DNA of 64,000 nt from Struthidea cinerea (lineage: Eukaryota; Chordata; Aves; Passeriformes; Corcoracidae), in assembly GCA_013397865.1 (NCBI GenBank), contig VZTI01004088.1, positions 2,928,322 to 2,992,321 on the forward strand, in the 5' to 3' direction. Position 1 is the stretch's first letter, and the number at the start of each line of letters is the position of its first letter. Below, one piece after another: positions 36,891 through 48,946 of this stretch. The notes under the pieces were generated by a model. The model saw nothing but the letters and a program-made list of their open reading frames with translations. It did not search any database and was not told the origin of the DNA. Made by a program: the position numbers and the translations under genes.

Positions 36891-37376
36891 CTCATATGAG
36901 AAACTGCTCAAAACAGGAGGAAAAACAGATTTGAAGGGGGTGTCCTATGGCTGCTGCACTGACCTAAAAAAGAAAAAGAATTGTAGGGAGAGTGGCTTCA
37001 TGCTGCAATGTTTGCAACCTGCATTTCCGTGTTCACTTCAACATTGGAGTGCTGGCCTTGCCAGTAAGCTGGGCTGGGACCCTGGGCTCCTCTCCCACGT
37101 GCTCTGCACACCCCCCTGAGGTCCCAGTTCGGGTTTCTGTCTCCAGAGAGAGTAGCTGAGCCTCCAAGCTGCCATGACCCCACAGCTGCTGGGAAAGCCT
37201 GTGCTGCATGTGCTGCTGCTGGCTGGGAGTGAGGGGAAGCACCGTGGGCCCTTTGGCTGTCCCCTTCAGCGGACGCCTGACCAGATTGTGCAAGTGACCT
37301 CAAAGGAATTGTCTGCCCAAGAATTATTATTTTCAGAATAACATTCATCTAGGCAGGCTGAACTAAATGCATCCAT

Positions 37377-37407
37377 GTACACACATGCACACACATGCAC
37401 ACACACG
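37377..37407 (+). repeat. ACACATGC-type microsatellite
   Basis: Three copies of a CACACATG-like unit are followed by pure CA repeats. Confidence 0.85.
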
Positions 37408-39961
37408 ATGTTTTCATCAAACTTCCTAAATTGTATGTTTCCTAAATTTGTATAAATACAAATTGTTTTGTATTAATTAAATGACTATGTTTCCCAGAAT
37501 AAAGTTGCATTTTCTTTACAAGTTTGTATGAATAAAAATTTTGGGTCAACTGTTCACACTCTGATTATTGATTATAATCACCTAATTTTACATTGTTTTC
37601 CAGTAAGATGAGTTATCTGACATCATTGGACTGGATACCATCCACCCTGCTGAACTGCCTGAGTGCAGCAGCACCTGCCCACTCAGCAGCAGTAAATTCA
37701 GCCTCTGTGAGCCATGTCCTGTGTTACAGCACTTGTCCCTGTGTGACCAAAGACAATGAGGCTGTTCAGTCCCCCAGGCACAGGTACGTTTTTCAGGGTG
37801 AGTTGGGTTGCCATCTGGAGTTGCTATCTTTCCTAATTGAAAACAAGGTTCTGGAGAGCTTAGATATATTAAACACTACATTTTTTTAGTTCGATTAAAG
37901 TTAGATGAGAGGAAGCCTCCCTCAGGTGCTCAGGCTTCGTAAGTCAGGCATCATAAGTCACAGGTGTTGAAGATAAACCTCTTCTCCCCTATGACAAATA
38001 ACAATGCACTATTATTGATATTCCTCAAGGTACTAACAGCAGAAGTGGAACCAATTCAGATCACATGGTGCTGGGCAGAGAATCTGTCACCATGTTTAGA
38101 CATCAGCCAGCACAGTAGAAATACAAAATGGGAATTCATCACAAGACTCATCTTGGTAAGTCAAAACTCTTTAGACTCTTTAAGGGAGTGTTGAATTTAG
38201 AGCATCGTTCAAATTTATGATGGATTAGTTTCCTGTTTGTACACTAAATAGCATTTCAGAAAAGGCATTTTTTTCCCTCAGAAATGATAAATTTTAATTC
38301 TAAAATTGCTTGGCTCCATTTGGTATCTTATCAACACAATTCCTACACATTACAATTGCAAAAATAAACTTCTGGTCCTTTTCCCCATGCCTATTGCTAT
38401 GGAGTACTTCTATTGCTTTTAGTAGGGCTGTCAAAGGTAGCATGTAACCTTGTGGGCACCACATAGTCTGATGCCTGAGCTAAGGAACTGCTTGCTAAAT
38501 TTTCCTTTTTTTTTTTTTTCTTCCTCTACAACCTCCTTGAATACAGCTGTGGCTCATAAAGATCATAATCTGAAACAAATGAGTCTCTCAAATGCAGCTG
38601 AAACCCCAGTTTACCGATCTGAATCCATATGGCAGGTGATGAGAAAAAACCAAAACAAAACAAAACAAAAAAACATAGCTGCTGAATCTGTAATTTTTCC
38701 ATTTGGGTCCATTCCTCCATCCCCATACAGCCTCAGGAACTTCAGATACGCACCTTCAGTACCTAAAAAAATCTGGGGAAAAGGATAAACCCAGAGATAC
38801 CTCCCACTCCCTTGCTCACCTCCCTCACCCCATGATTTTCCAAGAAAGAATCAAATTATAACAATTTTGCCTCAGTGACTGGGGCGGGCAGTCTCTCTTC
38901 AAAAGATGTCTTGAACAGTTTATGCTGCATTGTCACGGAAAATTGCAGACAGTTGCTGCTGGTTTCTGGGCAGGCAGTGTGCGTGTCTGTGTGCCTCCAT
39001 GCAGGAGGCAGGGAGCTGCAGAACTGTGCCTATGCACAGCTCGAGGCATCAGGAAAGAGGAGAGTGGAGCAGATTCATGTGGCCATTCATCTGAGGGATT
39101 TCTCATGCTGAGGCTCTCTACCTGCATGTATGACCAACATCACCTGTTTCAAGGTGAAATAATATCATGAGTGGAAAGAATCTGTTTTATTTCTGCTAAG
39201 TGGTTTTTCTATTCTCCTAAGGTCTGTTTCTACCAAGATATCTGAAGATGAGAGCAGCTAACTCCCCTGCAGAGGAAAACTCACCACTAATTTTGAACTA
39301 AATTTACAGTGGTTTTGGTCTTCCAAAACTACAGTTTTATAAATAAATGAGCAGAATTACTTTTATTTAGCTCTACCCCTGACTTTATTCACACATATTG
39401 AATTGATTGGTTCTTGAACAAGAATTGATTGAAATTCAGTATTTTAATTTTAGTTGGAATGGCAGAGATGGAGCAGCGTCCTCTCAGAGAGGCTTCTCAG
39501 TGGACTTATCTATCCAGTACAAATGGCCTCTAAAGAAGGGAAACCATGAGTTTCCAGAAGCTTGTAACTGGCAATAAAAGCATTGATCTTCTCGTCAAAT
39601 TTAATCCCTACTCCAAAGACCCAAGGAATTAGAGATTCTCAATAAAACAGTCAGAAGTTACTGTTAGGTTTTGTTTTTTATATTTTTCCCCCCAAATAAC
39701 ATTCTTGGAAGCAACAGGACTGTTCTGCAGCTCCTGGAGAAATGCAAAGGTCAGCTTCCAGCAGAGTGTTAGCATGGAAAATTTCAGCACAAACTGTTCT
39801 CACCTTTGTAGGTTATAGGCCCACTAAACGCTGGATCTTCAAATAAAATGACTCAAGGAAAATTACCACTGTACCTGGCATTCACATGTACTGTATGTAC
39901 TTTTTGGGCTTTTACCATCCAAACTTGGTCCTGCATAATTCTTAAAATGAAGACGGGGTAG

Positions 39962-39990
39962 TGATGCCTTAGGTTTTACCTAAGGCATCA
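39962..39990. repeat. Perfect inverted repeat, 13-bp arms, 3-base loop
   Basis: The left arm tgatgccttaggt (39962-39974) and right arm acctaaggcatca (39978-39990) are exact reverse complements separated by TTT. In RNA it would fold as a short stable hairpin; in DNA it could extrude a cruciform. No larger stem continues outside the arms, so it is shorter than a typical miRNA precursor. Confidence 0.9.
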
Positions 39991-40376
39991 GTAGGGGTGA
40001 TACATTCCTGGGAAGTTTTACAGGTGAGGTTTCTGCTCCAGAGATTTTCTGAGGGTCCATCGTAGGGACACCAGAGGCACGTAGCCTGCCAGAAGAGTTA
40101 TACTTGATGATTCCTGATGCTTTCATCACCTGCGTCTAAAAGTTACCAAAGGAATGACTTTGAGCAATCCAGATCTGTGTCTGTCAAAGCTGTCTTGTCT
40201 GCCAGCCAGATGGTCGATAGGTTAGGGTGACCTTCTGCTTCCAGGGCAGCTTCCTGGGCACAAGACAAATAGCATTCCTTCCCCTGGATCCAGAAGTCAC
40301 AAGAGCCAATGCATTTAAAGTAAGCAAGGCCCTGACACATCCTTGTTTGAAATTCCATCTGAAATTCTTGTGTTGT

Positions 40377-40397
40377 TATTATTATTATTATTATTAT
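40377..40397 (+). repeat. (TTA)n trinucleotide microsatellite
   Basis: About seven uninterrupted TTA/ATT units. The runs of leucine, tyrosine or isoleucine seen in overlapping open frames come from this tract. Confidence 0.95.
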
Positions 40398-43300
40398 ACC
40401 CAATGTTTAACATTACTAAGCTATCACCCAAGCAGCCAAACAGCCAATATCTCCATTTGTGGGCACAGAGCCATTCACCTTGTGGTTATCCTGCAGGGAT
40501 TTGGCTGCTGGTGGCCAGGGCAGGCAGGGTGAGCAGGGCAGCGGGCACTGGGGTCGTGATGCTGGGCAAGGGACTCTGTGATGCCTTGCTGTGCATGAAA
40601 TAGGCACAGTGAGGGGCTTCCTGCTCTTCAGCTTCTCCCTGTCACCTCCGAGTGGGCCGTGGGTCCAGACAGGGCTTTCTTCTGCTGTGTGGGTTCAGTG
40701 CTGGGACCTTGGCACAGGGCGATGATTTCAGCTACCTCAGTGCGGCTGAGTGCGGGCAGGGGGACCTGGCTTTCATAAGCAGCTGCTTAAGAAAATGCTC
40801 CAATTTTGCTCCTGAATGCCTGTCTGCCTTTCAGCTACCTCGGGAGAGGTGAGCAGATGGGTGATCAGGTGCATTTATGTTTTAATCCCTTGTTAAAAGG
40901 CACATACATGCTTTGAAATACTCTGTTTTAAGCAAATGTCTGCAAATAAGGTGTGAAGCCCACAGCCAGGGCATACCCCTCACTCTGCCCTTTGTACTTG
41001 TCTCACACTCGTGGCACCTCCTGCACAGCTGCCTCCTCTTCCCCCCCCGCCCCGTTTGTGTTTTTAATTTTCCAGTAGGCATATCAATTAGATGAGGGCT
41101 TTTCCTTTTAAACATTGGGATTTTCACTTGGCCTGCTAAGGCTGTCAGGTCTCGTTTGCTGCTCAACAGTTCATGCTTTGGTGATGGACAATACATGAAT
41201 GTTTAAATTGCCTGAAATGTCTAATTGAATTATCCTCAAATTACAAATCAAAATAGGGGAGGCTGTCCCTGGCTCACAGGCTCGTTCACTGGGATGTGTC
41301 TGCCATGCTGCTGCTTTTCTTTATATTTTCTTTTCTGCTTCCGACTAGGCCTGTGTTAAATGAAACTTAAATACTGAAAGCATTTCTGTTTGCGTGTGCA
41401 GGGGGAAGTGATGCCGAATGTAAAAGGAAATTTATTCACGTTCCGGCTCTGAGTTCTTTTTGTGCTGCACAAAAATGAATTCATGAAATTTATATCAATG
41501 CGTAGGAAAGGAAAACAGCCATCTGCTATTTACAAAGAAACTTCCTTTCTCTTTCAGCCACAGTGATATATCATATAAAATACTTTCAGGCATATATATA
41601 AATACCATTTAACTATTTTTTTTATAACAGCTCACAGATTAAGGAAACCAGCTGCCATAAACAAGATTTGATATATCTAGCGAGCATGCATGATAAAATC
41701 AGCTTCTTAAAGCCTTGCCATTAATACAACAAAGGGAGAAATTTAAACCCATAGGATTTTCTTTTCTAAGTTGTTAAGGGAGGCAGAGATGGGTCTCCAT
41801 GCATCACATCTGCCCTGTCCTGCACCCTCCCCAGCACCACTGGAGGCTGATCGGGACTTTAGTCAGTGCAATAATGCTTCTTTCATGGATGTAATATTTT
41901 TTATAGATTTATTAATATATGATACAGGGAGTTTAACTACCTACGTCCAGCCTCAATCATTTTGTTACTGAACCTTAACTTGTCCAATGACTTCCTGAAT
42001 CAAGGGCTCAGAGTGGGTGTTGGTGCTGCACACTGCGTCCAGCACTTGCACCATCCCTCTCCTCCCCAGAAAATACCCCTTGAGGGGCTGCACACTTCAT
42101 CAAGGCATTGGTGCCTCCCTCTGTGGCTCCCAGGACATCCCATGTGCTCTGTATTTGCTGCTCAGGTAAGGAGCCCTTGCCAGGGCTCACAGCACTGCCT
42201 GGATGCTCACACCCGGAAGGGCTGGGCTGGCAGGACACTCAGTCTAATCAGGAGAATTGACAATCCCCATGGAGATACCAAGCTGTGCCATGGTGCAAGA
42301 CAGGAGCAGCAGGACAAGTGTTTAAATGTTGCAGTGAGTGCTTTTGTTTTAAATAAAGCCAAAAGTAAAACAAGTTCAGAACATGCCAGGTATCTTGGCA
42401 TTAATATTCTCAGTATTTTTTCCTGAATACTAAAATTTTCAGGCCACTTTCAAGGGCAAATTTTCTGTAAACTCATAATTAGACAACTATTTCCGTGCTA
42501 TAAATGTGGTTGAAGACATAGCAGTTATGAAAGAACCTTAAGGAAATGGCTTAGATAAAATCTTTATCAATGGAAGATCAGCTCTGAAGGGATATTTTTG
42601 AGAAAAGAGAAACATGTATTAATAAAAAAAATGTTAACACTTCAGTAACTGAAGACTAATACATACTAAAACATCAGTAGTCAGTTGTTTTCTGTTGTTT
42701 TTTTTTTTAAACATTTAATTGCTTTGCAGGCAAAGATTATACCTGCATGAATCAAGCATGCCCAAATAAAAGCATCCTTCAGAAATGCAGGAAGTTCTAA
42801 TTTGTAACTAATTGTACTGGGCATCTTTTAAAATGATGTAGACCTTGGCAACATGTGCCCAGATGAAACCAGTGAAAAGCACTTAATGATTTCCTATGAC
42901 CAAAATCACAGAATACACATCTCCCTCATTACAAATTTCTTGCTCCCTCTTCAAATAACATCAAAACCCAGTAATCTAATTTCTCTCTGGGTGTTGTAAC
43001 ACTGGTTCCCAGTGATGGGACAATGAAGGAAGAGCACATCAGGCAACACCAGGCTCTTCAGCATGGTGAAATTGCTGCACCTCATATTATTTGGCAAGGT
43101 TTTCAGCTATGCTCAAGCCATAACCCTGGTTTCAGGTTTGGAGCTCTTTTACTGTGCTCTAGTCTAACCAGATTTGCACCCGATCCTCCCATTGCTTGCT
43201 GTGGCTATCTCATCATGACTAAAGCATGACAAGAGCTCAGCCAAACAGCAGTGAATTTGGGGCTGATAATGTTAGTAGGACTTGAGGGACCTCGCCAGAA

Positions 43301-43560
43301 TCTCACCAGGGAGTGCCCTACTCTCCAAAGTGACGTCCTTCCTCTGCAGACTGGAGGTAAGGATGTTGGTCCAGCAGTTTTGATGCCTGAAGCAGGGGTC
43401 AAAGCCTTCCAGAGGCACTTTCTTTCTCAGTGGTCACAGAGATTTTAATGTGGAAGCTTTCTTCTGCAAAATGTGTCTAATATTTAAACCTGCTGTATAT
43501 CATAGTCTATGGCATAATGGTTATGATGTAATTCATTAAATTGCCCCCCAATCACTCTGC

Positions 43561-44040
43561 ATCATAGAATCATAGAATTCTTAAGCTTGGAAAAGACCTC
43601 TAGGATCATCAAGTCCAACCACATTCAGCACTAAACTATGTCCCCAAGTGCCACATCTATATGTCTTTTAAATAGGTCCAGGGTTGCTGACTCCACCACT
43701 TCCCTGGGCAGCCTCTTCCAATGTGTGACAACCCTCTCAATGAAGAAGCTTTTCCTAATATCCACTCTAAAACTCCCCTGGTGCAACTTGAGGCCATCTT
43801 CTTTTGTGCTATCACTTGTTATCAGAAGAACCTGACCTCCATCTTGCTAGAACCTCCTTTCAGGTTGTAGAGGCAGATAAGGTTTTTCCCTTCCCTGAGC
43901 TTCTCTTTCTCCAAACTAAACATTCTCAGCTCCCTCAGCTGCTCCTCGTAAGACTTGTGCCTCAGACCCTTCATGTTCCCACCATGCTAGATGATTATTT
44001 TTGCTCTGCCTCATTTAAGATTTTTTTCCAAACTGGGATA
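43561..44040 (-). mobile_element. CR1 LINE 3' end, antisense, 5'-truncated
   Basis: The plus strand starts with atcatagaatcatagaattc, the reverse complement of the avian CR1 terminal ATTCTATG repeats. It continues with ggaaaagacctctaggatca, tcaagtccaaccacattcag, ttccctgggcagcctcttcc, aatgtgtgacaaccctctca and gaagaagcttttcctaatat, then ctcagctgctcctcgtaaga. This is the standard reverse-complement order of the CR1 3' region. The terminus is at 43561 and the truncated 5' end at about 44040, where the match fades. Moderate divergence and small gaps mark an older insertion. It is strong evidence that the host is a bird or a close reptilian relative. Confidence 0.95.
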
Positions 44041-44850
44041 TGAAATAATTCCGAAGGGACCAGCAAAAACTGTTAGGGAATAATGTCTTGGGAACTAAAG
44101 ACAACCAAAATGCCTCCCATCCCATGGCAGGTGTTAGCTGAACTCACGCAGGTACCTGGCAGTTGCTGGGGCATTACTTCAGCCTCCTCCTCTGGCTGGG
44201 GCAGGAGAAGCTCTGCTGTGAAGGAGAAGTGCAGGTTGTGGCAGCCCCTTGGCTTCAGAGGGCCTAACACAGAAGGCTGTGCTCTTCATCTCTGTCTGGT
44301 AAAGGCAGAGAACTGGGAGGGGGGAATCCCAGCCAAAGGACCCAGGTTTAGCTACTCTGTGTCAGTGTTGATCTGCTGAAGGACTGGTCCATGAATTGCC
44401 TTTATTCTTGAGTGAAAAAGACGTGTGAAGCCCATCCAGGGAGTCGGAATATAAATGGTGAACATTATCTCTTGCACCAAAATAAATGAAGATATGTAGT
44501 GTTACGTGAAAGATGAAGAGATCACGCTAAGACTAGACTGTGAAACTTCCAGCCCCTCAGCATAAGAGAAAGGGTTTCATGAGCTTGGGGGGCTGCAAGA
44601 ATGCATGAGTGTAATCCCTTTGTTAATGCACCACCAGCAGTGCATGTATCTGGGACAGGAACAGCAGGGTTAGGTGAAACAGAACCAGGACCCACCTGGA
44701 CGCATGCACAAGCAGCAGCCATGAGCTTCTCCAAAACCACAACAGAAAGTGTTCAAGGAAGCCTGGTAAATTTGGGCAATAAGTGCCTGAAGAGGCACTG
44801 CAGCCATTCCCCCCTTCAACGCTCTCAGCTACATAACCAACAGGACACAG
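44041..44850. other. Short intergenic spacer between CR1 and the PRIMA1 3' end
   Basis: This is 0.8 kb without a recognised gene or repeat. It ends at the inferred PRIMA1 cleavage site. The open frames at 44083-44379 and 44601-44879 have no family features. Confidence 0.5.
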
Positions 44851-44870
44851 GAAGTTTTTACAAGTACATT

Positions 44871-44876
44871 TTTATT
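44871..44876 (-). terminator. PRIMA1: Distal poly(A) signal AATAAA of PRIMA1
   Basis: The plus strand reads TTTATT, the minus strand AATAAA. In the transcript direction it is followed by tgtacttgtaaaaacttcct and then a GT-rich tgtgtcctgttggtt, a good cleavage context. Confidence 0.5.
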
Positions 44877-45362
44877 TAAAATAAAAATTAATTATGGTGC
44901 CTTTTTAAAATAGGGTACTGCACAATCTGTATATGCAACACAGTTTTTGGTACGGAACATACTTATTGAGCAATATCCTTAAATACTAAATATACATTAA
45001 TGGCTTGTTTGAGAAACATGACAACATTAATTCTGATATTTTTTTTCTCTTTAGTCATTTAACCACTGATACAGATTTCCTATAAACAATATTTGTTTTC
45101 ATCTGTACATGTGGTACACAGTCAAGAAGGCAGATCTTAGAATATTTACATTCATGCATTGATTTAAACACACTATTTTGCAGTTTAAAATAATATATTT
45201 TCCTTTGTACAGGTGCAGGGAGTATTGTAAATACATATCTACCATAGGCCTGATTCTCCATTGCTTGGCAGCATCTATGGTCATGACCTGGTTGGAGCAG
45301 GGCTCCCATACTTTCTCTACATGCTGTGACCAGATGGCATGCAAGACTGGACAATTAGGTCT

Positions 45363-45400
45363 CTGTATAGATATATATCAATATATTTATATTTTATACT
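45363..45400. repeat. AT-rich simple sequence
   Basis: An imperfect TA-repeat tract (atagatatatatcaatatat and on) lies within the inferred PRIMA1 3'UTR. Confidence 0.7.
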
Positions 45401-46459
45401 TAGTAGAACTTTCCCCTTTCTTTCCATGTCTGTTTTTGCAGCATCTGTCCAAGGCAGAAATGCTTTCCTGGGCACACTGCTGTGTCAGGTGTGGGACAGG
45501 AAGGGCAGCAGGGCTGGGGCTTCAGCTCCACTTTCCTGTCTTCTGAGGAACGAGGAAACTCAACACTTCGCAGCTCAGGCCCTTAAGGTGCATTCCCTGC
45601 TAGTGGTGATCCTTGAGAAGAGATTTGGAGCTGCTGCTCTCCCTCAGACTGAGTGCAGCAGTTTGCTGAGTCTGGCCAGTGGTGGTCAGAGCACAGCAAG
45701 TACCTCCTGTGTAGAAACCGGCCACCTTCGCATCGCAGGGGATCTGACTATTTTGTAAATGGAGCTATGCAGGTCCTTTCTACCCCTGATATTTTAGTGG
45801 CTAAAAAGTAACTCAAAATGCTTGTAAAGCTGCATTTTGGGTTGCCAGTTCCCCAGATCCAGGATCACTGCTTAGTGAAGCACTTACGTATCTGGCCTGT
45901 TCCTTTCCCTTAGTATTTAATTATAGTACAATAAGGAAGCACAGAAGCCTCTCTTACAAAAGCTTTGCAAGGAGTCTGTGGAGTGTTAAACGTTAAACAC
46001 AACCTTAAACCATATCAGCAAGCCTCAGAAGTCACTTCTCAGTGACATCCCCTGTCTAGCCTCCCTTTTCTGAAGAGTTACATCTGATTCCAGTATACTT
46101 TTCCAAGCACCTTTCTCAAGATCACTTTAAATTTCAGTGCAATGTAGTCAACTGTACTTGGGCAGGAATCTACAGGCAAAACTACCCCATGCAAGATTTC
46201 CCAGCTCTCCCTGCCATGCCGTGATGTGAGGGCTGAGAGCAAAGGGTCTGGGCAAGCAGAGGAGCAGCTCTCAGCCCATCTGCTGCTGCTTTTCTGCGGC
46301 CAATGCATTATAAAAGCACACGGGGAATGTTTGCTCAGGAGCTATGATGGCGATTATGTGCCCGACACGTTTATCAGCATGTTGCATGTAACGTCAGTGT
46401 ATATCCGCCTACGCAAGTAAGCTACAAGTATTTCTCTCAAAATACTGCCACAGAGCTGG

Positions 46460-46605
46460 TACCTACTTTTGTCTTGATTATACAGATGGGTAAACTGAGG
46501 CACAGAGAGGCAAAATTACTTGCTAGTAAACAGCAGATCAGTGGCAGAGTTGAAAACAGATCCTAGGCGGCATGTGCTGTGTCTTGCAATGCCCTGCCTC
46601 TCCAT
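46460..46605 (+). repeat. MIR SINE (plus strand, antisense to PRIMA1)
   Basis: Classical MIR core order: attatacagatgggtaaact, then gaggcacagagaggcaaaat, tacttgctagtaaacagcag, atcagtggcagagttgaaaa and cagatcctag, ending near atgccctgcctctcc. This follows the consensus order TTTACAGATGAGGAAACTGAGG, CAGAGAGG, TAACTTGCCC, GTGGCAGAG, and so on, closely enough to recognise by eye. It lies inside the inferred PRIMA1 3'UTR in reverse orientation. Confidence 0.85.
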
Positions 46606-47107
46606 TCTCCATGAAGTTTTTAAAGTTTATGTTCTCCTGAGGAGTCCTCACGGCGCCTGGGCAGGGTTTGCTTGTGGGTTGTGTCATGCACCGGGCTCTT
46701 CTCTAGTGAGGACATTTTACCACTGATATCACTGAAAATCAGACAGTGTTTGGTGACCATCTCTTTTTACTCTTTTTTGCAAAAACAGACATATTTTGAT
46801 GGACATAATGACCTACAAGTCCCTTTTGTGATTTTGACCTTAGAGGACATGCCTTTAAAGCTGTATTAGGAAACAAATAAAATCAACAACCTTTAGGAGA
46901 AAGTGCTAATCCTGAGCCCATATTATGCTAAACTTATCTGCATTCATACTTTATACTCTCAGATAAACATGCAACCAGTCTCAAACTATGCCACATTTCC
47001 ACATTTAGGCTGAAACAAGTGGAGTAAAAGAAGAAAGGCAAACATAGGTAACTACACCAAAATAAATGTTATAGCTTAAAAATATTCTAGAAATATACTT
47101 GCAATAT

Positions 47108-47113
47108 TTTTAT
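47108..47113 (-). terminator. PRIMA1: Possible proximal poly(A) signal of PRIMA1
   Basis: The plus strand TTTATT gives minus-strand AATAAA about 2.1 kb after the stop codon. The context is AT-rich and use is unproven. Confidence 0.25.
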
Positions 47114-48910
47114 TATAGTATTTAGGGGCTAAGTGCTTTAGGCAATCAACATTTGGGATACTAGACTCAAAGTGTAAATTCTGTCATTTTAATCCCACTT
47201 TGGATCTAAGAACATATCACTGCATCTTGCACACAACATGAATGTGGCTGGGAATGATCATACTCTTGGGCAAAGGTTTACTTGCCTCCTTTCACTTTTG
47301 CAATTGCATTCACTTCCCAAGAAAGTCCAGCTTTAAAAAATAATTTTATGCAGTTAAACTTCTACATAGTGATGACAGACTAAAAAGCTAAATGAATAAC
47401 TACATAAATTTCTCAAGAGCAATATATAGCAGCATTTCATTTTATAATTGAAAAGATACTTATATTTACATACACATGTTGTTCGATAGGTAATAGAAAA
47501 CTACAGATGGGCCTGAGCTGAGACTGCTGATTTGAACAGTCCAGAGCTTTTTTTGGGAAGATCTGCAGAACATCGTCTTCCTCTACCATCATGCCACACT
47601 CTGCATCCCAGCAATAGATGACCCACAGGCCAGAATGCGCTCAAAATCAAAGTCTGATTTCTGCAGTTCAGGCACGTCCTTATATAAAACTGGAAGTATT
47701 GTTGTGTTGCAGTACCGAGGGACAATATAGCTGGGGTACAGCCAGGTCCCGGAGCGAGACTGCATTGGTGCCTGGGAGTTACTCACAGACATGCAGACCG
47801 AGTGGTACCAAAGTTTTATGTCCAGACAAGAAGCCACGGCATAAATTTGTCTTTGACTGCATCACTACTTTCAGCACAGAGGTAAATGGAGACATACATG
47901 TGAAAATGTGACACAAAGAACAGTTTCCAGGAGGTAGGGAAAGACCAGCATCTTAACTAGTCTCATCACCTTTATCCGGAGGGCTACTTACTGGGTCTAA
48001 CCTGAGATCCTACATGAAATGAATTTGGGTAGATTCAGCTTCGCTTTAAATAGTCTGCAATCCACATCACGGAAAGTATACTGAACTGTACGCTGAACTT
48101 GGCACCACCGTCAGTCTCAGCTCAGGAGAGGCAGAGACCGAATTAATGTGAGCACAACCAGCTTAACAGACCCTCAGAAGGGGTCCTACAAGCCAGACCT
48201 GCACTGTCCTCAGTGGGTCAGTTCAGGAGACTCAACACTTTCAGGGAACAACACTAACCAGTGAATGAAGAGAACTTCAAAGGGCTGCTAGTTCTTTGAA
48301 CACGATCCCACCCAAACACTCACACCAAGATGTAAACAGTGTCTTTCCTGTAGGAGTTTCCCCAGGGAATCAGTGTGATGCAAACACAGAGAAACGTGGA
48401 ATTTCACAAAGAAAGAACAATTTTAAAGATAAAATAAAAGTGTGGTGCAAAGAAAGGAGGCTGATTATGAATAACATTTAAAGCACATCTTAATAACATC
48501 TCTCTTTCAATAGTAATGCTAATTGCTAAAATCTTACATCTTGATTTCTTTTGCCTGAAAAGCCTTCAGCCATGAAAGCTGCATAGTCACCAGACCACAA
48601 ATAAATTTCCTGGGATAGGTCACAAGTTCAGACCAATTTTGCTTGATTGCTTAACAGAAACCTTTGTTCCCTTTTTAATAACGAAATAATAAGAATGATA
48701 AGAATGAAGCATCAGCGTATGAAACTGCACAGGCTGGAGAAGCACACAGGTGACACCTCTCACCATTTAGAGGGAAGTGTCCTCCCATTTAGAGGGAGAC
48801 ACCGCCCTCTGACCCACCTATGATAAACTACTGCCACTCCGGCAGATCACCCTCTCCTCAGAAGATCTTACTTCAGAAGCTTTTTGTGGACACTCAATTC
48901 CAATGTAAAA

Positions 48911-48946
48911 GTAGGGGGAGAAGAAGGAAGAAGAAGAAGCGGGAGG
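48911..48946 (-). repeat. Polypurine/polypyrimidine tract in the PRIMA1 3'UTR
   Basis: The plus strand has gtagggggagaagaaggaag followed by GAA repeats, so the PRIMA1 transcript carries a CU-rich tract about 290 bases past the stop. Such tracts can bind PTB-type proteins; this is inference only. Confidence 0.8.

Larger units (their letters stand above)
36891..43560. other. Intergenic sequence, no gene recognised
   Basis: This stretch of 6.7 kb includes an ACACATGC microsatellite (37377-37407), a 13-bp-stem perfect hairpin (39962-39990) and an ATT trinucleotide run (40377-40397). Open frames up to 154 codons (41962-42426) have no motifs, plausible splice partners or codon pattern that would support a gene. 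The stretch at 41430-41760 has a dense, AT-rich, enhancer-like look. Confidence 0.6.

Noticed and set aside
41962..42426. 154-codon plus-strand open frame
   Set aside because: No domain, no matching splice sites and no conserved-looking motif; His/Pro/Cys-rich composition from GC-rich noncoding DNA.
43638..44043. Plus-strand frames over 43,638-44,043
   Set aside because: They are antisense translations of the CR1 LINE.
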